From Distichodus sexfasciatus (taxonomy: Eukaryota; Chordata; Actinopteri; Characiformes; Distichodontidae), in contig JAVGVS010000011.1 of the NCBI GenBank assembly GCA_032718565.1, forward strand, positions 5,776,869 through 5,840,868: 64,000 nt of DNA, written 5' to 3'. Positions 36,470 through 48,269 of the stretch are shown here, piece by piece. Both the position numbers and the translations under genes were made by a program. The notes beneath the pieces are model-generated. The model searched no databases, had not been told where the DNA came from, and worked only from the letters and a program-made list of their open reading frames with translations. Within the stretch, counting starts at the first letter, position 1. Every line of letters begins with the position of its first letter.

Positions 36470-38739
36470 AAACGCGTAGAAGTGAATCCGAAAGAAGAAG
36501 AGGGAGATAAGGCGAAAAAAACTAATATAATTCTGTGCTGTATTATTTATTTTAAAATGTTTCCATACTATATCATATATACAGAGTATTAATTTATGTT
36601 TTAATCTGGAGCTTAAGTTGTTTAAAACTATTATTATTATGTAATTAAAAGCTTACTTCAAAGTATATACGGTGTCGCTTTTTTCATACAAAGTTGTATG
36701 AAATACTTCAATTTTTATTTTTACGTTTTGCGGTTAATTTGAACAATAGTCTACGTCCCAACCCGTACTCTAGAGTACTTAATACTGTGTTAAAATCACA
36801 CATTACTAGTACTACTACTGTTCGAATTAGGCTATACTTGGTTGCTTTTGGAATGACCCTCTGCCCCCTATTTAGTGCACATGCAGTCCGAAATGTTTGC
36901 GATCAATTTCAGTATTTCTATAAAGTGTCAACTATAACCGACACTAAAAACTCTGCCTCTACTCATCTGTATCAGCTGACAATGTAAGCACCAAAAGATA
37001 TGACCTGATATTTTACCCGAATTTGCTGGCTTAGCTAATTAACCTTAACCACAAAAATTACGACTTTTTTATAGACGGAAATTAATTGATAAAAAACTTT
37101 CTGGAACTCTTGATGTTATGTAATTGCGTTGGACAGTTTATCACTGCATGATTTAGCTTTGAATTCGAACTCGAACTCCCTACATTATGGAATTGTACTT
37201 AACCTACAGGACTAAACAAGCCAGTGACAACATATTTATGAAACACAGATTTTTAAAACATAAGCCAGTCCAAAGATTCATAACTATAAAATAGTGGCCC
37301 TTTAATGAGATCAAGTGTGAAATGGCTCTCTAGTTGACGTGTTGTGCACTACATAGGGAGGAGGGTTCAATTTAGCGTGCTATATTATGTGCGTTCCAAT
37401 CGCTCAAAAGTTCCCTGTGAAGTGGACTGTGCATGGTATTACGCAATATACGATTCCGATGGGGGCCGTCGTGTCTCTCTCTCTCTCTCTCTCTTGCCCC
37501 CTTACTTAGAGATCTTAATCTCAAACCAAAATCTTAAACTCAAATCAGAATTTGAATCAAAAACAAACACGTTTTACGTCTGAGTGGATTTGAATTATTG
37601 CAAATGCTCCTGCATTAAAGGGTGTATTTTAATTGTATTTTTATTAGGCTACGAAAATATTAGCTTACAAATTGTTTAGCGGACTTCATAATAAACAATA
37701 CTAACATTTATTTTTATTTCACCTTAACTAAAGCATTCCAGCCTCAACCATCTGCCCATTTGCACCCAAAATAACATAAACACATTCAGAGCACAAAGTC
37801 TTTTGAGTGTATTTATGGGGGATAGGGAGTAGGGTACACCAAGGGAGCGTATGGGGGAAAGTGGATTGAAACGGAGAAAGAGTGCGTGCGTGTGTGTGTG
37901 TGTGTGCGTGTGTGTCCATCCACACTGACATGCGCAGTAGGGCGAGTCCGACTATTTCCTGGTGTACAGGCGTAATTAATAAACTCAAGCATCTTCTTCC
38001 GGTTCGCCGTGCTGCAGTCCGTTTCCGTGCGCTGTAGGTCCGGAGCGGGGGTTCCGCGCCAACCCTCTCTTAACCCCCCTCCAAAAAACCTCACGGCACA
38101 GGAGTCTCTTCGTGGGATTATCCCGCTTCTCCACCTCCTTCTCCCTTTGCTATCTCCCTCGTCTGATAGAGATCGGGAGCCGCTTTGCTTCTACACATCG
38201 ATTTCTCTCCAACCCCCCCCACCTCTTCAGTTGCCAATACCAGTCCGTTTATTCTGGGGGTGGGGGTCTTACTCGGGACTTTTCCCTGGAAAACCCAGCG
38301 CTCTGTGTTGATGGATGTTGTGGAATATTTGCTATAGTGGCTCCGTACTTTGGATCTGGGATGCTGATTGGGGATGGGGGGGGTTTAACCCGCACTAATT
38401 CCGTTGTAGACCCCCACCTTGCTTCCTAATCGCAGATTTTTGTGGTTTCTTTTTATATTATGTATTTTTATTTTGGTTAAGACTTTTTTCCTTCCTCACT
38501 CTCATTTCATGTTTTCCAGACCCTCATCTTGGGGCTTACAGAAGCCGTTTTTTAATCAATTCTAGATTCGGCGTAAACAGGATACTGTAAATCCGGGAAA
38601 AGGACAGCCATTGGCACGGGGATATTTTTCTCTCTCCAGAACTCAGATAGATAAGATCAGACCCTGAGATTTGCCACGGGCCCGGGGTCCGTGTGGAGTT
38701 CGGGTTGGGTGCTGCAGATCAGGAGCCCCGCTGCCCGCC
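36470..38739. other. Divergent intergenic region ccdc113 / csnk2a2 with csnk2a2 5' UTR
   Basis: AT-rich from 36470 to about 37900. It carries (CT)n at 37476 and (GT)n near 37889-37914, then CpG-richer DNA from about 37980 to 38739 that should hold the csnk2a2 promoter and a GC-rich 5' UTR. Several ORF-like stretches here have no recognisable domains. Exact start site not visible. Confidence 0.5.
37476..37493. repeat. (CT)n microsatellite
   Basis: A run of CTCTCT units at the 5' side of csnk2a2, within the divergent promoter region shared with ccdc113. Confidence 0.8.
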
Positions 38740-39148
38740 ATGCCCGGCCCGGTGGCCGGTAGTAAAGCTCGGGTCTATGCCGACGTCAACACTTTAAAGA
38801 ACCGGGAATATTGGGATTATGAAGCTCACGTGCCCAGCTGGAGGTGAGTATTAGCGCACTAACGGCCCCGTTGAATCCCAGTGGAAAAAATCCCGGTACG
38901 TTCCATTACGGTTCAGCTGATTTGGTAAAAGACTGCACGATATGTCGTTCCAGCATCACGACGTCGCGGTGTGGGCTGGAAACGAAAATCAAAGACGGCG
39001 TACATCAACTTTTTGGTTTTTGATACGAAACATGACCAAATCTCAGGAAAAGTCTGTCTGAAAGAGCCTAATTTACTCAAATTTAAGTGGTTTTGACCTA
39101 TATCTATATCTATATATCTATATCTATATATCAATATCTATATCAATA

Positions 39149-39191
<43 letters not shown>

Positions 39192-39193
39192 GT

Positions 39194-39254
<61 letters not shown>

Positions 39255-39270
39255 TATATATATATATATA

Positions 39271-39302
<32 letters not shown>

Positions 39303-39402
39303 GATATATATATATATATAGATAGATAGATAGATGAATATACTATATCTATATATATAGATATATATAGTCTATCTATCTATATATATATATATATATA
39401 TA

Positions 39403-39467
<65 letters not shown>

Positions 39468-42400
39468 ATATATTACCAGAACCAGGATTAGACTCCTGTA
39501 AAGATTTGAAAATCTTCCTTCAGCAAGTCATTAACCAGTCAGACTTTTATTCTATCCATTTAATTAACCAGGTGAATGAATTATTAGCCCCAGTCTGCAG
39601 TGAATAAAAAATAGAAGAACAAAACTCTGGCCAGGACTGTGACTTGATGAACCTGCACCTTGCTCCTCTCTTTTAAACGGTGAAAATGTGAGGTCTGCAG
39701 TGACTAACGGAACATTTTCTCTCACTTAGCAATAAAAAGATTAAGGCATTGTAAATAACCCATCGTTTTTTATATTTCATCACCTACCGCATAATGGACC
39801 TGACTTTTTCTTTCAGCCTGCTAAAAAACAGCAGGGGTGTTTCACATCCCTCTAATACAGAACAGGCAAGAATCCAGAATTCAGATATTTTTGGTGATAT
39901 CGAAAAAAAAACAACAGTTTATTTGGAAAATGGAGCATGAACAAGACTTACAAAGAGCGACATAATCTACATAAATGCAGTGTAGTATTTAGTTATAAAA
40001 AGTAAAAATGTGTAAAAAATCCATTAAAAATGTTTATGTATTTATTTTGTCATTGATTGTTTTATCTCAGTGTATTACATGCAACTGACCAGCAGAGGTA
40101 GCCTGAGCTTCAAAAGTCTGAAAAGACGAAATCTATCTAATTATGTTTGTAATTGTTTAAGTTGCTTCTTTTTAAAGTCTTGTTTCTACAGTTATCTGTG
40201 TGCTCCTTTTTGTGATGGTGTGTTCCCTGTGGTGAGAGTGTGTGCTCTTGTTGCACGTTTCATTTTCTACAGAGGAATCAATGGCGTAGGGACAGAGTCA
40301 TCAATCCGTGATTGAGCAGACCTATTTATCAGTGTGAATGGGTGGAGGCAGCCAGCACAGCTGTGGAGCTTTTTCATGTGAAACACCCAGAATAGCTAGT
40401 GTCACTTCTGGGATTCCTTAAGACTTTAAACAGCAAATGTTTGAAAATTAAAATATGGAACTTATGTAAAATTGATCAGTCTGTTTTAGCTCTTCAGAAT
40501 TGGAAATCAACATGGTTGGAATTGGAGTACAGCATGGTCGAATGGGCTGGGGAGGGTCATTTGGATGTGGAGGACTGACAAAACAGAGACTTTGACCTCC
40601 ATTATTACGCTCAGGCAGTCTATCAGGCGATTGACTGACGTTAAAATGGCACGTTTGGTTTTGTCTTCTGGTGCGGGTGTCTCCCACTTCCACTCCAGAT
40701 GTTTCATTTGGTTTGTAGTGGCTCCTGGTGTGTGCAGTAATTGAAATTGTGTGCAGTGGTGTAACTGTATTGCTGTTTTGCCTCTTTTTCCACTGAAGTA
40801 ACCAGGAGGATTACCAGCTGGTTCGAAAACTTGGCAGAGGGAAGTATAGCGAGGTGTTTGAGGCTATCAACATCAACAACAACGAGAAGGTGGTGGTAAA
40901 GATACTGAAGGTGAGAATCAGGAAGGACTATGTTGCATCAGACTCATCAGGCTGTGTTTGTGTGTGTGTGACAGAGAGAGAGAGAGCAGGCACTGACTCT
41001 GCCCAAGCCAATCCAACGCTCTGTACTCACCACGTGGTTAAAGATTCCCTCTATACCAATGATGTGAATGCCTAACAATAAATTACAGCTAACATTAGGA
41101 CTGGAGTTTGTCAGTAAGCAGTAAGCATGCGATACAGTACATACATGTAGAATGATGCAGAAGACACAAATAACATTGACTACATTTATAAATAACTTTT
41201 TAAACACCTTTCTATTTAAATCACATTGCACTAAAAGCACTTCAGTACTCACTTCTTATAATTTGTGAAAGTGTTTATTTGTCCTCGTGAACACACTTCA
41301 TACAGGGCATCACTGCAAAATTCAACATCTGCATTTAACACATCCATGTAGAACCAGAGGGCAGCTGATGTGTCCAGTGCTTCATGGGTACCTCACTGGT
41401 TCTTTTACTGATCAGGGATTTGATGGTGACCCTCCGATTATAAGAGCAGCTTCCTAACATTAGACTACCACTTGCTTTTTATTGATTCAGCATTTACAAG
41501 TATTGTAAAAAGTCAAGTTTATACAGTACTGTGCCAAAGTCTCAAGCCTCCCCTTATTTCTTTATATCTTGCGATCAACGAGTTATATATTTGCTTGTGT
41601 TGCAAGTAAAAGTCACTAAGGCTTTTGCACAGGAGTGTATTTCAAAATACATCACCATGTACATTTTTTAAAATCCCAGTAAACAGAGGCTTCTTTACAG
41701 CCCCTTGGGTCCATTTTCCTTTTAGCCATCTATTTCTGAACTACCAAATGACACTCACCCAGACAATTAATGATGATGATGATGTTGATTACAGCCAGTT
41801 CACTGCTGCTGGTACAGCAGGCTATTATTTTTAAATAGATGAAGTCCTGAAATCTTTGCCCATTTCTGTGATTAAATTCAACATTGAAGACCTTTAAAAC
41901 AGAACAAATCCCATTATCAGTTTTAATTTGAAATTAATTCAGTCTATTATATTACATAATCTCTCTGGATATCTTTGAGTGTGCCCATTTAATTTCACTT
42001 AATCTCTTGGGCTGTTCCATTGGTAGGATCTGTCATCGGGAGTGGTAGCCTGAGTGAAATTAAAATTTCTTGTTCAGCTTCGATTCAGTATTTTTAAAGG
42101 TGTTTATCTTTTTGTGCTCAGCCTATATGTTCTATTTTCACTAATACTGATATTTTAGGTACTGTTTTTTTGTTGTCCTCACTCCCCACTGCAGCCTGTC
42201 AAAAAGAAGAAGATTAAAAGAGAAATCAAAATACTGGAGAATCTACGAGGGGGGACCAATATCATCCAGCTTGTGGACACCGTTAAGGACCCAGTGGTAC
42301 GTTCCACATCTTTGGTTTCCTCCTCTCCAGGTTCTTATTCCCTATTGGCTGGCACTGACGCCACTAAACCGACTTGACCAATCGTAGTGCTTCGACTTCC

Positions 42401-45400
42401 CAGAGGGGGAGGTGAACTCATGGTGCCTGAAAATTGGCTTCGTTTCTGGGTGGGTGGTGGACAACACAGAGGAAGACAAATTAGCCTCCCTGCACAGATG
42501 TCTGTCTTATTTAAGAGAGAAATCACTAGAACTTGCTTTCTGCATTGCATGTTGCTTTATGCAGATTCATTGACTCTTCCAAAGATACAATAGGCCCTCA
42601 CTGTCATCGGATGTTGTTACTTTGGAATCTACTTTTGATTTTTCCCCCCAGGCTTGTAGAAGTGACTTTATAAATGCTAACAATGAGCGTTGAAATCAGT
42701 TTCATGTTAGAGATTTCTACTAAAGATTCAGCACAGCTGGGTGTTGATAAGTGTACTGGAGAGTTTATTGATTTTCGCTGTCTAAATTTGAAAATATCCC
42801 TTTTGATTTTTTTATTCTATTTCTCTTCCCCTCCCTCCCGCCCTCTTACTCTCTCTGTCGTCTGCTATCTCTCTTTCTCTCTCTCTCTTTCTCCCCTACA
42901 GTCTCGAACGCCAGCGCTTGTCTTTGAGTGCATCAATAACACTGATTTTAAGGTACCTGCATAGTAATGAAAGTCTTTTTAAAGATCATATGAAAATCCT
43001 TCATGAACCTTTTCTTGCATTGTGTCCAGTTGGGGGCCATCTGTTTAAATTAGAAATATCGGCCACTGTTTTATAATCTGTGGAATTAAAGACGAATATT
43101 TAACAAAACATATATGGTATTCAGAATAAACACTACATGAATACACTATGGGCTGGTTTCTTGCTCATGGATTAAGCTTAGTCTTGGACTAAATTGTAAT
43201 GCCAATGGAGATTGACCACTCAAAATGAGTCTAGGACTAGGCTGGGAAATTGGCTCTATATGTCCAAAAGTGTGCGGGCACTCGCCCTAATCTTGTTGAG
43301 TTTAGACCGACCCCGTTGTTAACAGATGCATAAAGTTTAGCACACAGCCATCTTCATTGTGAAAAATTCTCAATAAAATGGACAGTTTTAACAGGCAGAG
43401 TGACGTTAAACATGGCATCATGCCACCTTTGAACAGAACTAAATCATAAATGTTATAAGTACAGATATTACTACTACACAAGTTGTTATTACTCACAGGG
43501 TGAAGCCACTCTTTAGTTCCCAACTGCCTCTTCACACATCATCACCACCACCAGAACTGTGCATCAAGAGCTTTATAAAAACGGGTTTCCATGGCAGAGC
43601 AGCTGCACACAAGCTTTAGATCACCTCACAAATGCTGCTTTGGCTGAATGATCACAGATTTCCACAGACACACTCCAACACAACAAATCTTGTGGAATAA
43701 TAAGTAGAGGCTGTTGTGAGCCAAGGGAGACCCGAACCGAATCTTTATTAATGCTCCTAATTCCGAATGTTCTGGAATGTGTGTGATGGTCTGGTGTCCA
43801 CATACTTTAATCAATGTATTTTACCAGCTTAGGAAATATAAACATACATTTACTCATGAATTTATAATGTTGTACCGTCTAATATTTGATCATGTTCCTC
43901 ACCTTCTAACTGCAATGTCTTTCTGCCGTCTTCGTAGGAGCTCTACCAGAAGCTAACAGATTTTGATATCCGTTTTTACATGTATGAACTTCTTAAGGTA
44001 AGTCGTTAGGCTGCTTTTTACTTTTATCTGTTTCTGTCTACATGTACTGAAGAGTGTGTGTGTGTGTTGCAGGCCCTGGACTACTGCCACAGTATGGGCA
44101 TCATGCACCGTGATGTCAAACCCCACAATGTGATGATTGATCATCAGCTAAGGAAGGTTGTGAGGTTTTGCTGTTATACACATCTATCTGGTCTTATGGG
44201 GTGTCTGTTCTTATTCTCAAATAAGTCGGAATACTCATAATTGACTAAATGACACCAAAATCATCATTTTAATGCTAACCTTTGTGGACCACCAGGGGGC
44301 AGTATTAAAGCAACTGCAGGGTTTGTGAAATGAATGTTTCTGGAATCATTTTGCACACATTTTAAACATTTGTGTTTGTGTTTCTTGCTTATACAAAAAG
44401 CTAAGACTGATAGATTGGGGGCTGGCGGAGTTCTATCACCCTGCTCAAGAATATAATGTGCGGGTGGCGTCTCGATATTTCAAGGGCCCAGAGCTGCTGG
44501 TGGATTACCAGGTACGTAAAAGCATAGCAGATCATTTGGCCATTGTGGAGTCTTGTATTTTTATTGCTATTAATTGTATTAAGATTCTGTATGTGTATGG
44601 CTAGGGGGCTGTGTAACTTTAGTGAGGGGGAATCAGTGTTGATGTAGTGTGTTTGGGGACGAAACAGTGACATTATAGATTCCTCTGGAACTAATGTTAC
44701 TGCCAGCATTAGTACTGGTGATCATAATGTATGGGAGGGTTGTGTTTAATAACCGTTTCTGCAGGTATGAATGAATGAGAAGTTAGACTTTTTAATTTAC
44801 CCACTACCGGAACCTTGTTAGCTCCAGACTCTAGGTCCAAATCTATGCACATGTTGACCGTATCATGACAAAAATAGATGAATTCAAGATGAAATTCACT
44901 TTTAAACAGTTTGTTTATTAGTATGTAATTAATTCTTTTGGACAGCTCTGTCCTCATCGTAAAACTATGGGCGTCATCCACCAATGGTTCTGTAGAAGAA
45001 TCTTTTTCTTAAAACCCACGTATGCATTTTTCACAAAGACTCTGACATTCACCAGTGTTTTCATAGTGATATTTGTTCTCGATTTTTATGTTGTGTGTGT
45101 GTGGTTTAGATGTATGACTACAGTTTGGACATGTGGAGTCTGGGCTGCATGCTCGCCAGTATGATATTCCAGAAGGAGCCGTTCTTTCATGGCCAGGACA
45201 ACTACGACCAGGTACACAACCAACAACATGACACTGCAGACAGGATCAGAATGTTCTGAATAAGTCTGAAGGGATGATTTAAGTTTATTTGCTCCTTCAT
45301 TTGGATGCATAGATCATGCATGGTTTTGCATAATGATTATCACAATGCAAATTCTTGGCATGTTTATTCCAACCAACATTATGCTCATGTCATTCTTAGT

Positions 45401-47483
45401 GTCTCTTCAGCATTTTAAAACCGTATTCAATTTTATTTATATAAGACTTTCTACAACATTAGCAAATATTTTAAAGTGTCAGCTTTACACTATTATTTTA
45501 CTGACTTCAATTTCATAACAATCTCAGTTGTCTAAGTGTTGACAAAATAAAGCATATCTCTGTTTTAAATAAACACCGATGTTTTGCAACCTGCAGTTGG
45601 TCCGGATCGCTAAAGTTCTCGGCACAGACGAGCTCTTCGGCTACCTGCGCAAATACCACATCGAGCTGGACCCTCGCTTCAAGGACCTGCTGGGCCAGTG
45701 AGTACCAACAGAGGGCGTCTTTGTCATGCTGCTGTGCTGCAGCTGACTTGTGGGGATCAGGTTCTGCAGCTGAGTCACTCTAAGGCAGAGAGTATCACAG
45801 TGGCAGTGTCAGGTTATAGGTTAAGATTATGGGTAACTGGTGCATTGGGAGTTGAGATGTGATTCATCTGTCAGCATTTATGGCTGCTGGACTTTTGTTA
45901 AAGTCTGTTTGAGGACGGCAATCCTGCAACATCATGTTGAAATATTTATACACTGAATCAGGCTGATAAATGTTTTTTTTACCTCCACTAACTTGAAAAA
46001 AAAATCTTACAGGTTAGTTTCATGCATATGTACAAGTAACTATGTGAGCATAAGATAAATTTTTTAACATGTTTTTAAGTCTAGTGGATTGTTCTGTTAC
46101 CACTCTTAACAATGGCTTTCATATTTTTATTTTCTTAAGTTTGTTCTTAAGCGTGTTATGACACCTCCAGCAGTTGTACATTTTGTTGATCTTATGAATG
46201 TTTGGTGAATGAGGCTCAGTATTTTTAGCCTTAGATTTACTGTTATTAGTTTATTGTTATTAGTGGCATAAATCTGCAGGATGATTTTGAGGTTGGAGGA
46301 TTTTGACACTTGTAGTTTACCTTTAAGCTCCTCTGTGGGGGCTGAATACCGTTTGGATGTGACCATTTAAGCTGGTAATCCCTCTTTCTTTGTCTTGGCT
46401 CCAGGCAAACACGAAAGCGCTGGGAGCAGTTCGTTCAGACGGAGAATCAACACCTGGTGAGCCCTGAAGCCCTGGACCTGCTGGACAAACTGCTGCGTTA
46501 TGACCATCAGCAGAGGCTGACCGCCACTGAAGCCATGGAGCATCCCTACTTCTGTGAGTTAGCATTGATTACCTTTGCCTGTTAACTTCATCCCAACCAT
46601 GTTTGGGTACTTTCCCATAACACTTTTTGTTAGTGCACTCTGGCTTGACTGTGTTTGCTGTATGAATCAGCATCTTAAGCTTTGTGAATGACTCAGTCAT
46701 TGCTTTTGTGCTTTCCGTTCTTGGGGTTTAGGTGTAAATTGAAAATAAAATACAATATCTTTAAGTGAAAATGGAAGTGCATAAGTCATTCAAGTGGAAA
46801 TATCAACCAGGTGCTTAATCACTTTGTATAAAGGAAAAAAAAATGCATTAACCATAATGCATTTCTCGTTTCCTGTCACATGTTTTGGTAAACCTGCTTT
46901 TACTGAAACTAACAAACCATATCTGGCTTTTTTTTTTTAATCTCTGTGGTCAGTTTTACTATGTGTAATCAGCTTGCTGGCATGCCGTATTTGCATCAGA
47001 TTAGATCAATACATCTAGTTTTATCATGTCAGAGCCGCAGTCTGGTATTATCTTCATTAATAGAAACCTTTTGACCTCGGCGTAACTGTTAGTCAGTGAG
47101 TACTCATGATACCAAAGAGACCACTGAGGTACTCATGAGCAAGGTTCAGTCCCCAAGCACTGCTCCCCAGGCGCTGCCCACTGTCATGTTTCATGTTTCG
47201 CTGTGCACACAGTCACTTCACCTGGGACTGACTTGCACAATATTTTTTAAATGTGAAAGTATCTGAAATGTCTTTTGTAAGCAAAGTCTTCGTATTTTGT
47301 AGTCTTTGTTTGTGTTTTTTAAACCTTGACTTCTGGTACATTTAGAGATATGTTGTGTGCTGGATGTGATCTTTACTGTTAACTTGGGGTCTTCTTTTCT
47401 CTTAAGATCCAGTCCTGAAGGAACAGTCTCTTGCCAATGCAGACAGCACTGTAGGATCAGCAGGATCTAATGCAGCTCGGTGA
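38740..47483 (+). CDS. csnk2a2: Casein kinase 2 catalytic subunit alpha prime
   Basis: Constitutively active acidophilic Ser/Thr kinase, catalytic subunit of the CK2 tetramer. Eleven coding exons: 38740-38843, 40799-40910, 42195-42296, 42902-42952, 43938-43997, 44073-44156, 44401-44511, 45110-45211, 45597-45697, 46405-46553 and 47407-47483. They total 350 residues, equal to human CK2 alpha prime. Landmarks: glycine loop LGRGKYSEVF (46-55), Lys69, the basic cluster KKKKIKRE (75-82), HRDVKPHN with Asp157, DWG with Asp176 (CK2's replacement of DFG), and GQDNYDQLVRIAKVLGT. The N-terminus MPGPVAGSKARVYADVN and the short C-tail (SLANADSTVGSAGSNAAR) mark alpha prime rather than alpha. An extra 3' UTR intron is probable: donor ATT|GTAAGT at 47490, acceptor TTTCAG at 47664. 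Poly(A) signal AATAAA near 48240. Teleosts can carry two csnk2a2 copies; which one this is cannot be told. Confidence 0.97.
39098..39470. repeat. Long (TA)n/(TATC)n/(CT)n compound microsatellite
   Basis: About 370 bases of TATATATC, CTCTCT, TATGTGTATA and GATAGATA blocks in csnk2a2 intron 1. It is self-complementary over long stretches and likely to be assembly-sensitive. Confidence 0.95.
41270..41480 (-). mobile_element. Degenerate tRNA-derived SINE in csnk2a2 intron 2
   Basis: On the minus strand the head reads AGTGGTAGTCTAATGTTAGG followed by AAGCTGCTCTTATAATCGGA, a tRNA-like A box. The body includes CAGTGAGGTACCCATGAAGC and ATTTTGCAGTGATGCCCTG. Related to the fragment at 17640-17810. Confidence 0.55.
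43262..43816. mobile_element. Internally deleted Tc1-like transposon relic in csnk2a2 intron 4
   Basis: The ends are TIR-like: GTCCAAAAGTGTGCGGGCAC near 43262 and, on the complement of the right end near 43815, TTAAAGTATGTGGACACC. Internal phrases such as TTTCCATGGCAGAGCAGCTG, CACAAGCTTTAGATCACC, TTGGCTGAATGATCACAGAT, TCCACAGACACACTCCAACA and GATGGTCTGGTGTCCACATA are those of Tc1-family fish elements. The middle of the transposase gene is absent, so this is a dead relic of about 550 bases. Confidence 0.65.
47085..47265 (+). mobile_element. Degenerate SINE (family B) in csnk2a2 intron 10
   Basis: Contains GTACTCATGAGCAAGGTTCA, CCCCAAGCACTGCTCCCCAG and GCGCTGCCCACTG, matching the body of the family-B SINE at 15871-16120. 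The tRNA-like head is not preserved. Confidence 0.55.
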
Positions 47484-48265
47484 AACCATTGTAAGTTTTC
47501 AATTAAATTATTTACAAGCATCCACAACCTGGATTCTCTCAATTGTTGTACCTAGAAATATACCAGGATTTATTCCTTTTGTTAAGGTTAAAGATAAGAT
47601 GAACAAAGAAAAAAAAGCTTACAAATATAAAAGTGAACTTTGACTACTTTTTTTCATCTTTCAGAAACCTGAACGGAACGTGTTACCTCAACTTTTTACC
47701 CCTTGTGGCAGGAACCTCTTTAAGTGTACAGTGAAAGATGGATCAAAGCAGCGTCGACCAGTTAACACCTTCTCTCTGAGTCACACACCGATCTGCATAC
47801 ACTGGTACACACACACATAGACACACACACACACACACAATCACACCCAAACACGTTGTCTCTCTGCGTGTCAGACAAGGTTGCTCTGCCCCCCCGTAAC
47901 CCTGCAGGCTCCCAGGTCCTGCTAGCTCGAAGGTCTAGAAGGTCCCCCTCCAACCCACTCCCGTATTTTATCTTTTAGGTGAAAAGCCCTGAGAGGAATA
48001 GACCCTACCCTTCCCCCCTTCTCCTTTAAACACTCCTCTCCCAGCCCTTTGGCCCCTCCCATTGATTGATTAAGCATGGAGAGCGAAGAGCAGATTGAGC
48101 CCCACCCCCTCCCTCCTCATTGGTCTGTCTTTCTGTCTGTTCAGTATTCAGACCCCCGTGTGCTGTCTATGCACCGCCCTAAAGAAGTGGCATGGTGGAC
48201 CTCTTTTTCTCTGCTCTTAGGTAGAACAATATTAATGACAATAAATGATTTTATTTAGATTTACG
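47484..48265 (+). other. csnk2a2: csnk2a2 3' UTR with probable intron
   Basis: After the TGA at 47481-47483, a donor ATT|GTAAGT occurs at 47490, and an acceptor with a pyrimidine tract (TTTTTTTCATCTTTCAG) ends at 47664. The stop codon is only seven bases before that junction, so the intron would not trigger nonsense-mediated decay. A (CA)n run is at about 47808-47840. AATAAA near 48240 probably ends the transcript. Confidence 0.6.
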
Positions 48266-48269
48266 TCTC

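Noticed and set aside
39087..39329. 80-codon ORF of Tyr/Ile repeats
   Set aside because: Direct product of the TA-rich microsatellite.
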